A stretch of DNA of 64,000 nucleotides from Thiomonas bhubaneswarensis. Its GTDB lineage: Bacteria; Pseudomonadota; Gammaproteobacteria; Burkholderiales; Burkholderiaceae_C. Shown in pieces: positions 42,025 through 52,451 of the stretch (the first letter of the stretch is position 1; every line of letters begins with the position of its first letter). A program made the position numbers and the translations under genes. The notes below the pieces were generated by a model, which worked only from the letters and a program-made list of their open reading frames with translations, had not been told where the DNA came from and made no database searches. The DNA is taken from contig NZ_LIPV01000008.1 in the NCBI RefSeq assembly GCF_001418255.1, forward strand, positions 62,001 to 126,000. Direction: 5' to 3'.

Positions 42025-44643
42025 TCAATCCGCGATCGCTTGGAGGAGCTCGCCCTCGATGATGTTCTGAATCCGGGCGTCGCCCAATCCGGGGCCGGAG
42101 ACGAGGAAGGTGTCTTCGACCCGCTCGCCGAGCGTGGTGATCTTGGCCAGCTGGAGATCGATATGGTGTCTGGCCAGCACCTGGGCGATGCCGAACAGCA
42201 GACCGGCCCGGTCATGCGCGGTCACGCTGAGAATCCAGCGCTGTCCGCGCTCGTCCGGGCGCAGACCCACGCGCGGGTTGACGGGGAAGTTGCGCACCCG
42301 GCGCGACAGTCTGCCGTGGTGTGGGGCCGGTAGCGGGCCAGTACTGCCGAGCTCTTGCAGCAGCGACGTTTCGATCACGCCGATCATGCCGCGGTCGTGC
42401 AGCTTGGTGTGCGGCGAGACGACGACGAAGCTGTCGAGCGCCCAGCCGTTGTTCGCGGTGTGGATCTTGGCGTCGAGAATGTTGAAGTTCTGACTGTCGA
42501 AATAGCCGCAGATGCGGGCGAAGAGATCGGGTCGGTCGGGCGCATAGACCAGCACTTCCAGCCCCTCGCCTTCGGGAGCCAGGCGGGCGCTGACCACGGG
42601 GCTGGCGCTGGCGACGCGGGCGTAGAGCTTGCGGGTGTGCCAGGCGATGTCCTGCGGGTCGTTGCGCAGGAAGTAGCCCATGTCCAGCGTGTCCCAGAGC
42701 GGCTTTTGCGCGCCTTCGGGCAGGGCGTAGAGGTTGAGAATGCGCTGGGCTTCGCGCTGACGCAGTTGCAGTTCGGCCTGAGGTTGCGGCGTCTGCCCGC
42801 CGAGGGCACGCAGCGTGGCGCGGTAGAGGTTTTCGAGCAGTTTGCCTTTCCAGGCGTTCCACACCTTGGGGCTGGTGCCGCGGATGTCGGCCACGGTCAG
42901 GAGATAGAGCGCGACGAGGTGGCGCTCGTCGCCCACGCGCTGGGCAAAGGCGGAGATCACCTCGGGGTCGCTCAGGTCTTCTTTCTGCGCCACGCGCGAC
43001 ATCTGCAGATGCTCGCGCACGAGAAACACGGCGAGCTCGGTGTTGGCGGCATCGATGCCGTGAGCCTTGCAGAATTTGCGGACTTCGACGGCGCCCAGAT
43101 CGGAGTGGTCGCCGCCGCGCCCCTTGGCGATGTCGTGAAACAGGGCGGCCAGAATCAGCACCCAGGGCGGGTCGAAATGGGCGGCCAGCTCCGAGCACAG
43201 CGGGTATTCGTGCGCGTGCTCGGGCATGAAAAAGCGCCGCATATTGCGCACGACCATCAGGATGTGCTGATCCACCGTGTAGACATGGAACAGGTCGTGC
43301 TGCATCTGCCCGACGATGCGCCGGAAGGCCCACAGATAGCGCCCGAGCACGCTGGTGCGGTTCATCAGTCGCAAGGCATGGACGATGCCGCCCGGCGCCT
43401 GCAGGATGCGCACGAACTGCGCGCGGCTGCGCGGGTCGTGGCGGAATGCGCTGTCCATGCGGGGGCGTGCCAGATAGATGGCGCGCAGCGCAGCCGGAGA
43501 CAGCCCTCGCGCGCCTGCCGCACGCTGATACACCGCAAAAATCTCCAGAAGCGTCCAGGGCTGGTGCTGGAACAACTGCAGATCGGCGGGCTCGATCATG
43601 CCGTCGCGCAGCACGTAGCGGCCGTCTTCCACGCCGTCGATGTCCACGATGGGCTGGGCCTTGGCCACCGATTGCGGCCACAACCTGCCTTCGATGTCGA
43701 GCAGCACGATCTGGTTGATCTGCTCGACGGCCTTGGCCGCCCAGTAGTAGCGCTGCATCAGGAGTTCGCCGGCGCGCTTGCTGGGCGTCGGCGCAAATCC
43801 CAGCACCTTGGCCACCGCCGACTGCTGGTCGAACACCAGACGGTCCTCACGCCGTCCAGCGAGCATGTGCAGGTGAGCGCGGATGCGCTTGATCACCGTC
43901 TCGTTGCGCTGGATCTGACGAACCGTGTTGGCATGGATGACCCCGCTGGCGGCGAGTTCCTTCCAACTGCGGCCCAGGCCGCTGGCCTGCGCCACCCAGA
44001 GCACGACCTGCAGGTCACGCAGCCCGCCGGGGCTTTCCTTGCAGTTGGGTTCCAGCGCATAGGGCGTGTCTTCAAACTTGATGTGCCGCTGCTGCTGCTC
44101 GCGCATCTTGGCCTGAAAGAAGACGCGGGCGTCAAGATGCTGGATAAACTTGGCCTGCATCGCCTCGGCAAGCGCGCGATGGCCGCACAGAAAGCGCGAT
44201 TCCAGCAGCGCCGTCTGCACGGTGATGTCCTTGGCCGCCTCGTCGATGCAGGCCTCGATGGTGCGCACGCTCGCGCCGATCTCCAGGCCGCTGTCCCAGC
44301 AGGCGGTGATGAAGCCCTCGGCAGCGGCATCGAGCGCGCGGTCGCTGCCCTGAGCACGGGGCAGCAACAGCAACAGGTCGATGTCGGAGTGCGGAAACTG
44401 CTCGCCGCGTCCGTATCCGCCCACAGCCATCAGGGCTGCTTCGGCCGGCATGCTCGTGGCAGCCCAGAGGGCTTGCAGCGTGTGGTCGGCCAGTCGGGTG
44501 AGGCCGTGCAACAGCGGCGTCACCTGAAGCGGGTGCTGGGCGAAGTGATCGAGCAGCTCGGCGCGGCCCTGCTTCCAGCGCTGACGGATGTCGCTCAGAA
44601 GCGCAGCATCCGGGCTGGCGACAAGGGATGCGGTGGCCGTCAT
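42025..44643 (-). CDS. glnD: PII uridylyltransferase/uridylyl-removing enzyme GlnD
   Basis: An 872-residue bifunctional sensor of glutamine that adds or removes UMP on PII proteins and so sets NtrB/NtrC and GlnE activity. Domains in order: nucleotidyltransferase with GGYGRGEQFPHSDIDLLLL (Asp87, Asp89), a helical linker, an HD hydrolase domain with ALFHDIAKGRGGDHS near 500, and two C-terminal ACT domains (near 690-780 and 800-870). ATG 44643 gives a standard N-terminus. It sits 19 bases from the map stop on the same strand. Confidence 0.97.
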   Translation of the reverse strand: MTATASLVASPDAALLSDIRQRWKQGRAELLDHFAQHPLQVTPLLHGLTRLADHTLQALWAATSMPAEAALMAVGGYGRGEQFPHSDIDLLLLLPRAQGSDRALDAAAEGFITACWDSGLEIGASVRTIEACIDEAAKDITVQTALLESRFLCGHRALAEAMQAKFIQHLDARVFFQAKMREQQQRHIKFEDTPYALEPNCKESPGGLRDLQVVLWVAQASGLGRSWKELAASGVIHANTVRQIQRNETVIKRIRAHLHMLAGRREDRLVFDQQSAVAKVLGFAPTPSKRAGELLMQRYYWAAKAVEQINQIVLLDIEGRLWPQSVAKAQPIVDIDGVEDGRYVLRDGMIEPADLQLFQHQPWTLLEIFAVYQRAAGARGLSPAALRAIYLARPRMDSAFRHDPRSRAQFVRILQAPGGIVHALRLMNRTSVLGRYLWAFRRIVGQMQHDLFHVYTVDQHILMVVRNMRRFFMPEHAHEYPLCSELAAHFDPPWVLILAALFHDIAKGRGGDHSDLGAVEVRKFCKAHGIDAANTELAVFLVREHLQMSRVAQKEDLSDPEVISAFAQRVGDERHLVALYLLTVADIRGTSPKVWNAWKGKLLENLYRATLRALGGQTPQPQAELQLRQREAQRILNLYALPEGAQKPLWDTLDMGYFLRNDPQDIAWHTRKLYARVASASPVVSARLAPEGEGLEVLVYAPDRPDLFARICGYFDSQNFNILDAKIHTANNGWALDSFVVVSPHTKLHDRGMIGVIETSLLQELGSTGPLPAPHHGRLSRRVRNFPVNPRVGLRPDERGQRWILSVTAHDRAGLLFGIAQVLARHHIDLQLAKITTLGERVEDTFLVSGPGLGDARIQNIIEGELLQAIAD

Positions 44644-44662
44644 GGACCCGGGATGCGCGCCC

Positions 44663-45481
44663 TCAGGCGGCAAGGGCGGTCTGGCGGACGAAATCGGGTG
44701 CGGGCTGGCAACCGGCCGAGGTGGTCAGCACCTCGAAGCCAGTGGGCGTGACCAGCACCGTGTGCTCCCATTGCGCCGAGAGCGAGCGGTCTTTGGTGAC
44801 GATGGTCCAGCCGTCGGCCATTTCGCGGATGTCGCGCCGACCGGCGTTGATCATGGGTTCGATGGTGAAGGTCATGCCTTCGCGCAGGATCTCGCCCGTA
44901 CCCGCCTTGCCGTAGTGCAGCACCTGCGGGTCTTCGTGGAATTTGCGTCCGATGCCATGACCGCAGAACTCCCGCACGACGCTGTAGCCCGCGCTCTCGG
45001 CGAAGGTCTGGATGACGTGGCCGATGTCGCCCAGCCGCGCTCCGGGCCTGACCAGAGCAATGCCGTGCCACATGGCCTCGAAGGTGATGTCCACCAGCCG
45101 CTGCACATGCCTGGGTACGGTGCCGATGCTGAACATGCGGCTGCAGTCGCCGTGAAACCCGTCCTTGATGACGGTGACGTCGATGTTCACCACATCGCCG
45201 CTTTTCAGCGCCTTGTCGTTCGGAATGCCGTGGCAGATGACGTTGTTGACCGAGGTGCAGATCGACGCGGGGTAGGGCGTGTAACCCGGGGGCGCGTAAT
45301 TCAGCGGGGCCGGAATGGCCTGCTGCACCTGGGTGATGTAGTCGTAGGCCAGTTTGTCGATGGCCTTGGTCGTCACGCCGGGCTGAACGTGGGGCGTGAG
45401 GTAATCGAGCAGTTCGGAAGCCAGTCGCCCGGCCACGCGCATTTTCTCGATCTCTTCAGGGGTTTTGATGGTGATGCTCAT
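44663..45481 (-). CDS. map: Methionine aminopeptidase type I
   Basis: A 272-residue cytosolic metallopeptidase that removes the initiator Met. Metal ligands occur in NIDVTVIKDGFHGDCSRMF (two Asp), FCGHGIGRKFHEDP (His), TFTIEPMI (Glu) and QWEHTVLVT (Glu). The N-terminus MSITIKTPEEIEKMRVAGRLA is typical. It precedes glnD on the minus strand, a frequent pairing, and is divergent from purL. The rpsB gene, often next to map, is not here. Confidence 0.97.
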   Translation of the reverse strand: MSITIKTPEEIEKMRVAGRLASELLDYLTPHVQPGVTTKAIDKLAYDYITQVQQAIPAPLNYAPPGYTPYPASICTSVNNVICHGIPNDKALKSGDVVNIDVTVIKDGFHGDCSRMFSIGTVPRHVQRLVDITFEAMWHGIALVRPGARLGDIGHVIQTFAESAGYSVVREFCGHGIGRKFHEDPQVLHYGKAGTGEILREGMTFTIEPMINAGRRDIREMADGWTIVTKDRSLSAQWEHTVLVTPTGFEVLTTSAGCQPAPDFVRQTALAA

Positions 45482-45591
45482 GGGCGGATTATCTCACTGC
45501 GTTCCTGAATGCGCTGGCCGGGCCTGAAGGCCTGCTTTCTATAATTTCGCGCTGACCTCCCCTTCCGGCCACGCCCACCTCGGGTTCACGC

Positions 45592-48500
45592 ATGCACATC
45601 CTTTTCTTCGAAGGCGCCAGCGCCTTGTCCGCCTTCCGTCAGGACGCCCTGCACACCCGTCTGCACCAAGCCGAACCGGATCTCGCCGCCAGGGTGCGCC
45701 GCATCCACGCCCGCTATCTGCATGTCGTCGCCCTCGACGCCCCGCCGTCATCGGCGCTTGCCGACAAGCTGGAAGGGCTGCTGCGCTACGGCGACCCTTA
45801 CGTCGGGCCGAGCGCGGGGCAGACGCTGTTCGTCATGCCACGCCTGGGGACGCTGTCTCCCTGGGCCTCGAAAGCCACCGACATCGCCCGCCTGTGCGGC
45901 GCACCGGTGCACCGGGTGGAACGCGCGGTGGAGTACCGCCTCGAAATGGAAAGCGGCTTGCTGCGCGCGGCCAAGCCCTTGAGCGATGACGAACTGCTGC
46001 GACTTGCCGACCTGCTGCACGACCGCATGACCGAGTCGGTGACGCTGCGGCGCGAGGATTTGCAGCGTCTGTTCGCCGAGTTGCCCCCGCAGCCGCTGCA
46101 GCACGTCGATGTGCTCTCCGGCTCGCTGGAGACTGGACGGGCGGCGCTGGCTCAGGCCAATATCGAACAGGGTCTGGCGCTGTCGGACGACGAGATCGAC
46201 TACCTGCTAGAGGCTTACCGCAAGTTGGGGCGCAACCCCACCGATGTCGAACTGATGATGTTCGCCCAGGCCAACAGCGAGCATTGCCGCCACAAAATTT
46301 TCAACGCCCGCTTCACCATCGACGGCGTCGACCAGCCGCACACCCTGTTTCAGATGATCCGCAACACCCACGCCCTGGCGCCGCAGGGCACGGTGGTGGC
46401 GTATGCCGACAATGCCTCGGTGATGGAAGGCGGCACGGTGCAGTCCTGGCAGCCCGATCCGGGTACGCACCACTATGCCGCGCAGGAGGCGCTGCGGCAT
46501 GTGCTGATGAAGGTGGAAACGCACAATCACCCCACGGCCATTTCGCCGTTTCCCGGCGCCGCCACCGGGGCCGGCGGGGAAATTCGCGACGAGGGCGCCA
46601 CCGGCCGCGGCTCGCGCCCCAAGGCCGGTTTGACCGGGTTCTCGGTCTCGCACCTGCGCATCCCCGGAGCGAGCGAGCCGTGGGAGGCCCAGACCGCCGA
46701 TCTGGGCAAGCCCGGCCACACCGCCAGCCCGCTGCAGATCATGCTCGACGGGCCGCTGGGTGGCGCCGCGTTCAACAACGAGTTCGGCCGCCCCAATCTG
46801 GCAGGGTACTTCCGCGTGTTCGAGCAGCCGGTCGATGGCAGGGTCTGGGGCTATCACAAACCCATCATGCTCGCCGGCGGTCTGGGCTCGATCGACGCGC
46901 GCATGACGCACAAGAAGGCCTTTCCCGCCGGCACCCTGCTGGTGCAGCTTGGCGGGCCTGGCATGCGCATCGGTCTGGGCGGCGGGGCGGCATCGAGTCT
47001 GGCCACCGGCAGCAATGCCACCCATCTCGATTTCGACTCGGTGCAGCGCGGCAACCCTGAAATCCAGCGTCGTGCGCAGGAAGTCATCAACGCCTGCTGT
47101 GCCCTGGGCGAGAGCAACCCCATTTTGTCGATTCACGATGTCGGCGCCGGTGGACTGTCCAACGCCTTTCCCGAGCTGGTGGAGGGGGCAGGGCGCGGCG
47201 CGGTGTTCCAGTTGCGTGATGTTCCACTTGAAGAAACAGGTTTAAGTCCAAAGGAAATATGGAGTAATGAAAGCCAGGAACGCTATGTTCTGGCCATCGC
47301 CCCCGATCAGAGAGAGACGTTTGCGGCACTGTGCGCACGCGAGCGCTGTCCGTTTGCCGTGGTGGGCGTGGCGACGCAGGAGCAGACCCTGATCGTCGAA
47401 GACAGCCTGCATGCCGACCAGCCCGATCAGGCCCGTCCGGTCGATCTGCCCCTGGATGTGCTGCTGGGCAAGCCGCCTCGCATGCACCGTCAGGCGCAGA
47501 GGCAGTTGCCGCGTGGCGCGGCGCTCGATCTGGCCGAGGTCGATCTCGGCCAGGCCTGCGAGGCGGTGCTGCGTCATCCCACGGTGGCGAGCAAGCGTTT
47601 TCTCATCACCATCGGCGACCGTACCGTGGGCGGCCTGAGCCACCGCGACCCCATGGTCGGCCCCTGGCAGGTGCCGGTGGCCGACTGCGCGGTCACTCTG
47701 GCCGACTACGCCGGTTTTCGCGGCGAGGCCATGAGCGTGGCCGAGCGCGCGCCCGTCGCGGTGCTCCATCCCGCCGCGTCGGGACGGCTTGCGGTGAGCG
47801 AGGCAGTGCTCAACCTGCTGGCCGCGCCGGTGCAAAAGCTGGGTGACATCAAACTGTCGTGCAACTGGATGGCCGCCTGCGGCCAGCCCGGCCAGGACGC
47901 CGCGCTGTACGACACGGTGCACGCCATCGGCATGGAGCTTTGTCCGGCGCTGGGCATTTCGGTGCCAGTCGGCAAGGATTCGCTGTCGATGCATACGCGC
48001 TGGGAATACGCCGGGCAGGCCAAGAGCGTGACCTCGCCAGTGTCGCTGGTGGTGTCGGCCTTCGCCACCCTGCCCGATGTGCGCGGCACCCTCACCCCGC
48101 AGTTGCGCACCGACGCGCCCAGCAGCCTGATTCTGGTGGACCTGGGACAGGGCAAGAAGCGCATGGGTGCGAGCATCCTGGCGCAGACCCTGGGCGCGAT
48201 CGGCGACGTCACGCCCGATCTCGACAGCCCGGACTTGCTGACCTCGTTTGCCGCGGCGCTGGCCGAACTACGCGCTGCAGGCCAGGTCTGGGCCTATCAC
48301 GACCGCTCCGATGGCGGCCTTTGGGCCGCCGCCTGTGAAATGGCCTTCGCCGGGCATTGCGGCGTCAGTCTGAATGTCGATGTGCTCACGTTGGAAGGCA
48401 GCGAAGCCGACGACTGGGGCGATGCCAAGGACTGGGCCAAGCAGGTCGGCCCGCGGCGCCACATCCAGACCCTGCGCGCATTGTTCAATGAAGAGCCGGG

Positions 48501-49599
48501 CGTGCTGCTGCAGGTCGCAACCGAACAGCGCGACGCCGTGCTGCAGACCTTGCGGCGACATGGCCTGTCGGCGCACAGCCATGCCGTGGGCAGCGTGAAC
48601 GACCGCGATGTCGTCGAGGTGTGGCGTGACACCCAATGCGTTTACACCGCACCGCGCGCCCATCTGCAGCAGGTGTGGGACAGCGTTTCGTGGCGCATGG
48701 CCCTGCTGCGCGACAACCCCGAGTGTGCTCAGGCCGAGCACGACGCGCTGGCCGATGCCGCCGACCCGGGCCTGCACCAGCACCTGACCTTCGATCCGCA
48801 GCAAGACGTCGCCGCGCCCTTCATCGCCACCGGCGCCCGCCCCAAGGTCGCCATCCTGCGCGAGCAGGGCGTCAACTCGCAGCTCGAAATGGCCTACGCC
48901 ATGCACCGCGCCGGGTTCGACGCGGTGGACGTGCACATGAGCGACCTGATGGCGGGGCGGGCTAAGCTCGCTGATTTTCACGGCTTCGTCGCCTGTGGCG
49001 GTTTCAGCTACGGCGACGTGCTCGGCGCGGGCGAGGGCTGGGCCCGCTCCATCCTGTTCAACCCCGAACTAGCCGATCAGTTCGCCCGCTTTTTCGGCCG
49101 CCCCGACACTTTTGCGCTGGGCGTGTGCAACGGCTGCCAGATGCTGGCCGCACTCGCTCCCATGATTCCCGGTGCCCGCGCCTGGCCGCGCTTCACCCGC
49201 AATCGCTCCGAGCAGTTCGAGGCGCGGCTGTCACTGGTCGAGGTTGCCGAGTCACCTTCAATCTTTTTCCAGGGCATGGCCGGCAGCCGCGCGCCCATCG
49301 CCGTGGCGCACGGCGAAGGCCGGGCCGACTTCTCCCAGCAGGGCGACGCCAAGCTGCTGCAGGTGGCCATGCGCTTTGTCGATCATCACGGCAAGCCCAC
49401 CGAGCGCTATCCCTTCAACCCCAACGGCAGCCCCGAGGGCATCACTGCGGTGACTACGCCCGACGGACGCTTCACCGCCCTGATGCCGCATCCCGAGCGG
49501 GTATTCCGCAACGTGCAGATGAGTTGGGCGCCGCAAGGGAAGGGCGACGACAGCGCGTGGTTGCGCATGTTCCGCAATGCCCGGGTGTGGTGTGGCTGA
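45592..49599 (+). CDS. purL: Phosphoribosylformylglycinamidine synthase
   Basis: A 1335-residue large-type FGAM synthase for the fourth step of purine synthesis, with synthetase and glutaminase fused. After an N-terminal PurS-like domain come the ATP-binding blocks ([55 protein letters not shown]). The C-terminal class I glutaminase has nucleophile Cys1179 in [11 protein letters not shown] and the His/Glu in [10 protein letters not shown]. Length and order are those of proteobacterial PurL. The 3' end overlaps the following membrane-protein gene. Confidence 0.97.
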   Translation: MHILFFEGASALSAFRQDALHTRLHQAEPDLAARVRRIHARYLHVVALDAPPSSALADKLEGLLRYGDPYVGPSAGQTLFVMPRLGTLSPWASKATDIARLCGAPVHRVERAVEYRLEMESGLLRAAKPLSDDELLRLADLLHDRMTESVTLRREDLQRLFAELPPQPLQHVDVLSGSLETGRAALAQANIEQGLALSDDEIDYLLEAYRKLGRNPTDVELMMFAQANSEHCRHKIFNARFTIDGVDQPHTLFQMIRNTHALAPQGTVVAYADNASVMEGGTVQSWQPDPGTHHYAAQEALRHVLMKVETHNHPTAISPFPGAATGAGGEIRDEGATGRGSRPKAGLTGFSVSHLRIPGASEPWEAQTADLGKPGHTASPLQIMLDGPLGGAAFNNEFGRPNLAGYFRVFEQPVDGRVWGYHKPIMLAGGLGSIDARMTHKKAFPAGTLLVQLGGPGMRIGLGGGAASSLATGSNATHLDFDSVQRGNPEIQRRAQEVINACCALGESNPILSIHDVGAGGLSNAFPELVEGAGRGAVFQLRDVPLEETGLSPKEIWSNESQERYVLAIAPDQRETFAALCARERCPFAVVGVATQEQTLIVEDSLHADQPDQARPVDLPLDVLLGKPPRMHRQAQRQLPRGAALDLAEVDLGQACEAVLRHPTVASKRFLITIGDRTVGGLSHRDPMVGPWQVPVADCAVTLADYAGFRGEAMSVAERAPVAVLHPAASGRLAVSEAVLNLLAAPVQKLGDIKLSCNWMAACGQPGQDAALYDTVHAIGMELCPALGISVPVGKDSLSMHTRWEYAGQAKSVTSPVSLVVSAFATLPDVRGTLTPQLRTDAPSSLILVDLGQGKKRMGASILAQTLGAIGDVTPDLDSPDLLTSFAAALAELRAAGQVWAYHDRSDGGLWAAACEMAFAGHCGVSLNVDVLTLEGSEADDWGDAKDWAKQVGPRRHIQTLRALFNEEPGVLLQVATEQRDAVLQTLRRHGLSAHSHAVGSVNDRDVVEVWRDTQCVYTAPRAHLQQVWDSVSWRMALLRDNPECAQAEHDALADAADPGLHQHLTFDPQQDVAAPFIATGARPKVAILREQGVNSQLEMAYAMHRAGFDAVDVHMSDLMAGRAKLADFHGFVACGGFSYGDVLGAGEGWARSILFNPELADQFARFFGRPDTFALGVCNGCQMLAALAPMIPGARAWPRFTRNRSEQFEARLSLVEVAESPSIFFQGMAGSRAPIAVAHGEGRADFSQQGDAKLLQVAMRFVDHHGKPTERYPFNPNGSPEGITAVTTPDGRFTALMPHPERVFRNVQMSWAPQGKGDDSAWLRMFRNARVWCG

Positions 49600-50320
49600 G
49601 GCAACCCAGCGAACCAGCCGCTACGGCGGGGTGGACACCCTGCGCGGTCTGGCCATTGTCTGGATGATGTCGTTCCATTTCAGCTTCGATCTGAACTGGT
49701 TCGGCTTCATCCACACCGACTTCTACACCAGCCCCTGGTGGCTCGATCAGCGCATCGCCATCGTCAGCCTGTTCGTTTTCACCGTGGGGTTGACGCAGAC
49801 CTTCACCGATGTCAGCGGGCGTCCGGCGCGGCATTTCTGGAAGCGCTGGGCACAGATCGTGGGCGCCTCGCTGCTGGTCACGGCCGGAAGCTACGCGGCG
49901 TTTCCGCAGAGTTTCATCTACTTCGGCATTCTGCAGGGCATTGCGGCCATGCTGTTGCTGCATCGGCTGGTGTTCCGTCACGCGCGGGCCTGGGTGCTGT
50001 TGCTCGCCCCCATCGCCATCGCCGCGCCGCAGCTCTGGGGGCACGCGTTTTTCAACCCGCCGATGTGGAACTGGACCGGGCTGATCACCCAGAAGCCCAT
50101 TACCGAAGACTACGCACCGTTGCTGCCGTGGATTGGCGTGCTGTGGATCGGCGCGGGCGTGGGCTGGCTGCTGGCGCGGGTGCAGTTCCGCCCGCTGCGC
50201 CATCTGCCCGACATCCGCCCGCTGTCCTTTCTCGGACGCTGGCCGCTCACCATCTACCTGCTGCACCAGCCGGTGTTCGTCGGCCTGGTGTGGCTGGCCG
50301 CGCACTTTCGTGGGGCTTGA
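49577..50320 (+). CDS. DUF1624/heparan N-acetyltransferase-like membrane protein
   Basis: A 247-residue inner-membrane protein with about seven helices. The N-terminal motif [24 protein letters not shown], with His in the first helix, and a late LLHQPVF are typical of DUF1624 (acyltransferase-3-like) proteins; [16 protein letters not shown] also fits. It may acylate a cell-surface or cytosolic sugar, but no substrate can be named. ATG 49577 overlaps purL by 23 bases; GTG 49592 is an alternative. A small gene follows after 2 bases. Confidence 0.78.
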   Translation: MPGCGVAEATQRTSRYGGVDTLRGLAIVWMMSFHFSFDLNWFGFIHTDFYTSPWWLDQRIAIVSLFVFTVGLTQTFTDVSGRPARHFWKRWAQIVGASLLVTAGSYAAFPQSFIYFGILQGIAAMLLLHRLVFRHARAWVLLLAPIAIAAPQLWGHAFFNPPMWNWTGLITQKPITEDYAPLLPWIGVLWIGAGVGWLLARVQFRPLRHLPDIRPLSFLGRWPLTIYLLHQPVFVGLVWLAAHFRGA

Positions 50321-50322
50321 GC

Positions 50323-50592
50323 GTGGACGATCCGGTTGACTACCTGCTGCATTACGGCGACAGTGACCACTGGTTTTTCATTCCCCAGGCGCGCGACGCA
50401 GAAGACGCTATGCGTTACTTTTTCTGCATCGAGGGCTACGGGCAAAGCCGTCAATTCGGCACCCTCGATCCACAGCATTGCCTGATCGTGCCGTTGCAAG
50501 ACTATTTGCGCGATCGTGACGCGGTGGAGGAACTTGCCGAGCGCAAGCGGCGCGACTACCGCGCGCAACGAGAAGCGGACGACGCGCTTTGA
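50323..50592 (+). CDS. Small conserved hypothetical protein
   Basis: An 89-residue soluble protein with no motif I recognise. The N-terminal half is aromatic (YLLHYGDSDHWFFIPQ, RYFFCIEGYG) and the C-terminal half is a charged helix (YLRDRDAVEELAERKRRDYR). GTG 50323 is taken as start, 2 bases after the preceding stop; frame, codon use and GC-rich third positions support coding. It ends 24 bases before the convergent DUF2214-like gene. Confidence 0.6.
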   Translation: MDDPVDYLLHYGDSDHWFFIPQARDAEDAMRYFFCIEGYGQSRQFGTLDPQHCLIVPLQDYLRDRDAVEELAERKRRDYRAQREADDAL

Positions 50593-50616
50593 AGTCTCTT
50601 TGAAGGCACCTCGCCA

Positions 50617-51075
50617 TCAGCCGAAACCGTGGCTCATGAGCGTGGCCAGCAACGGGATGACCACCATCACATGCGACTGCGCCATCAGCCAGCGGCGTTC
50701 TCGCGCGATGTCCTCCCGCGCCGGTGTCCAATGCAACGCTTTGCTTGATTGCACTTCGAGCACCCACTGACGCAGACGGCGAGTCGACGGCCAGGACATG
50801 GCCGCCATCAGCGCCAGCAAGGCGATCTTGGCCCACAGCAGCGGGTTGTGCAGCAACCATTGCGGCCCCTTCACCCCCCAGAACACGAGGGCCAATCCGC
50901 TGGCCAGCACGGCGGCGAAGCTGCCCCAGACCCAGAGGTCGAGCCGACGCAGACGCTTCACGACCGCGTCGTCGATGCCGCCAGGGCGGGTCAGGCTGGT
51001 TTTCGCTGTCAGAAACACCACCAGACCGATCATGGCCGAGAGGTGCAGGTACAGCAGCAGGGCGTCGGTGAGCAT
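50617..51075 (-). CDS. DUF2214-like membrane protein
   Basis: A 152-residue protein with four hydrophobic segments (about 3-23, 47-68, 78-95, 132-150). The N-terminus MLTDALLLYLHLSAMIGLVVFL matches DUF2214 as I remember it. It begins 11 bases after the nsrR stop on the same strand, so it is probably in the NsrR operon. Function unknown; intramembrane His residues (His11, His149) leave a haem role open. NO-stress linkage is inferred from the neighbour only. Confidence 0.72.
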   Translation of the reverse strand: MLTDALLLYLHLSAMIGLVVFLTAKTSLTRPGGIDDAVVKRLRRLDLWVWGSFAAVLASGLALVFWGVKGPQWLLHNPLLWAKIALLALMAAMSWPSTRRLRQWVLEVQSSKALHWTPAREDIARERRWLMAQSHVMVVIPLLATLMSHGFG

Positions 51076-51086
51076 GGCGGGCTGGG

Positions 51087-51551
51087 TCAATTGGATTTGA
51101 GCTGCATCAGGGCAGGGCGCGCGGCTTGTCGGGTGACGAAATGCTGCAGCGGCGGGTGCAGACAGTCGGCCAGGGTGGACTGGTTGAGTCGGGCGTAAAA
51201 CGCTTCCGTGGCGTCGCTGAGCAAGGGCTTGAGCAGGCACATGGGCGTGAGGTTGCAATGCCCACCGTCCGGACGCAGACACTCCACCAGGCCCTGGCCT
51301 TCCTCCAGCCAGCGCACCAGATTCCCCAAAGGTATTTCATTTGCCTGTTTTTGCAGACGTACACCGCCGCTTGCGCCGCGCTGACTGTGGACATAACCGC
51401 CTTGCGATAGGCGCTGCAGCACCTTGATCAAATGTTCACGCGAGATATCAAGAAGATCAGCTATCTCTTTGCTGTTAAATGATCTGTAAGGGCCGGATGC
51501 CAGCACCATCAAGGCACGAAGCCCGTAATCGGTGAATTGCGTCAGTTTCAA
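51087..51551 (-). CDS. nsrR: Rrf2-family nitric-oxide sensor NsrR
   Basis: A 154-residue Fe-S transcription repressor. The N-terminal winged helix reads KLTQFTDYGLRALMVLASGPYRSFNSKEIADLL; the cluster Cys residues are in LVECLRPDGGHCNLTPMCLLKPLL (three Cys with NsrR spacing). NO destroys the cluster and relieves repression. The start is probably TTG at 51551, giving the usual NsrR N-terminus; GTG 51581 would add ten residues. It is divergent from the truncated globin, with a 23-bp operator between, so it likely represses both genes. Confidence 0.87.
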   Translation of the reverse strand: MKLTQFTDYGLRALMVLASGPYRSFNSKEIADLLDISREHLIKVLQRLSQGGYVHSQRGASGGVRLQKQANEIPLGNLVRWLEEGQGLVECLRPDGGHCNLTPMCLLKPLLSDATEAFYARLNQSTLADCLHPPLQHFVTRQAARPALMQLKSN

Positions 51552-51585
51552 TTTGTCACTTGCCTCGAATGCCAGTCTCACCTTA

Positions 51586-51608
51586 AAGTGGTATCAATTC
51601 AACCACTT
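51586..51608. promoter_or_regulatory. NsrR-type operator
   Basis: AAGTGGT (51586-51592) and ACCACTT (51602-51608) are perfect 7-bp inverted arms around 9 AT-rich bases. The total is 11-1-11, the geometry of NsrR sites. It lies between nsrR and the globin start and so explains divergent NO-controlled expression. Confidence 0.8.
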
Positions 51609-51618
51609 AAGGAATGCC

Positions 51619-52164
51619 ATGCGAGATGCTAACGCGATGCGCGGTCATGTGCCAGTCGATAGGCCCAGTCCTCGCCATGAAATTCATGAGACAGCCGTTT
51701 CCGTTCCTGAGCTGAACGACCGGCGCACCGCACTCGCGCGCGAGCTGCGCCAACGTACCGGGCTCGATGAGGCCGTGCTGGAGCGTCTGGTCCGGGGTTT
51801 TTATGCGCGGGCGCGTGTTGATCCAGAACTTGGGCCGATATTTGCCGCGCAGCATATCGCTGACTGGCCGGCGCATGAAGCGCGTCTGGTCGATTTCTGG
51901 GCCTCGGTCGCGCTGATGGCCGGGCGTTATCACCGCAACGCTTTGAGCGCACATCGGCCGTTGGCGTTGCGGGACGAGCATTTCGAACGCTGGCTTGCCT
52001 TGTTCGACGCAACCTTGCGCGAAGAATTCAGCGCCTCGGCGCGAGATCACCTGCTGACCATCGCTACACGCATTGCCGCCACGATGCGCACCCGCCTGTG
52101 CGACGCTCGCAGCGACGGTTTACACCCGATTACAGACGTCACAAACGCTGTCGGACGCGCTTGA
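51619..52164 (+). CDS. Group III truncated haemoglobin
   Basis: A 181-residue protein with a globin core of about 130 residues (GLDEAVLERLVRGFYARARVDPELGPIF, then VDFWASVALMAGRYHRNALSAHRPL and EHFERWLALFDATLREEF) preceded by about 45 extra residues. The pattern fits group III truncated haemoglobins; the His in PAHEARL or SAHRPL region binds haem. AAGGA precedes ATG 51619. Placed behind an NsrR-type operator, it probably handles NO or oxygen chemistry. It lies 85 bp before the oxidase operon. Confidence 0.82.
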   Translation: MRDANAMRGHVPVDRPSPRHEIHETAVSVPELNDRRTALARELRQRTGLDEAVLERLVRGFYARARVDPELGPIFAAQHIADWPAHEARLVDFWASVALMAGRYHRNALSAHRPLALRDEHFERWLALFDATLREEFSASARDHLLTIATRIAATMRTRLCDARSDGLHPITDVTNAVGRA

Positions 52165-52248
52165 TCCATCGCAAGTCGCAATATCAGTCAAAACTTATCT
52201 TGCTTGGCATGCGGCAATCTGTCGCACTCACCCTGAGGAGAGCCCACC

Positions 52249-52443
52249 ATGACAGAAGAACTTCCCTACTCGCCCCTGCCGGTCACTGATGCGGCAGGGC
52301 GCTCCGTTGCTCAGGCGGACTTGACCGCGCCAGATCTGCACTATGCCCGTCCGATGGGGACATGGGTCATCGTGGGCGCGCTGTTCGTGGTCGTCGTCGG
52401 GTTGTGGACCCTCGTCGCGGCCTATTTCTCGTTGCACGCCTGA
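52249..52443 (+). CDS. Small single-helix oxidase subunit (IIa-like)
   Basis: A 64-residue protein with one membrane helix (about 38-60, WVIVGALFVVVVGLWTLVAAYF) after a soluble, proline-containing N-terminus. It immediately precedes the ba3-type oxidase subunit II gene (8-base gap) and resembles the subunit IIa of ba3 oxidases, which supplies a helix missing from subunit II. GAGGAG lies before the ATG. First gene of the operon. Confidence 0.75.
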   Translation: MTEELPYSPLPVTDAAGRSVAQADLTAPDLHYARPMGTWVIVGALFVVVVGLWTLVAAYFSLHA

Positions 52444-52451
52444 GGCCCGCC

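Noticed and set aside
42355-44751. 798-codon open frame antisense to glnD
   Set aside because: A high-GC artefact; glnD on the minus strand shows all expected domains.
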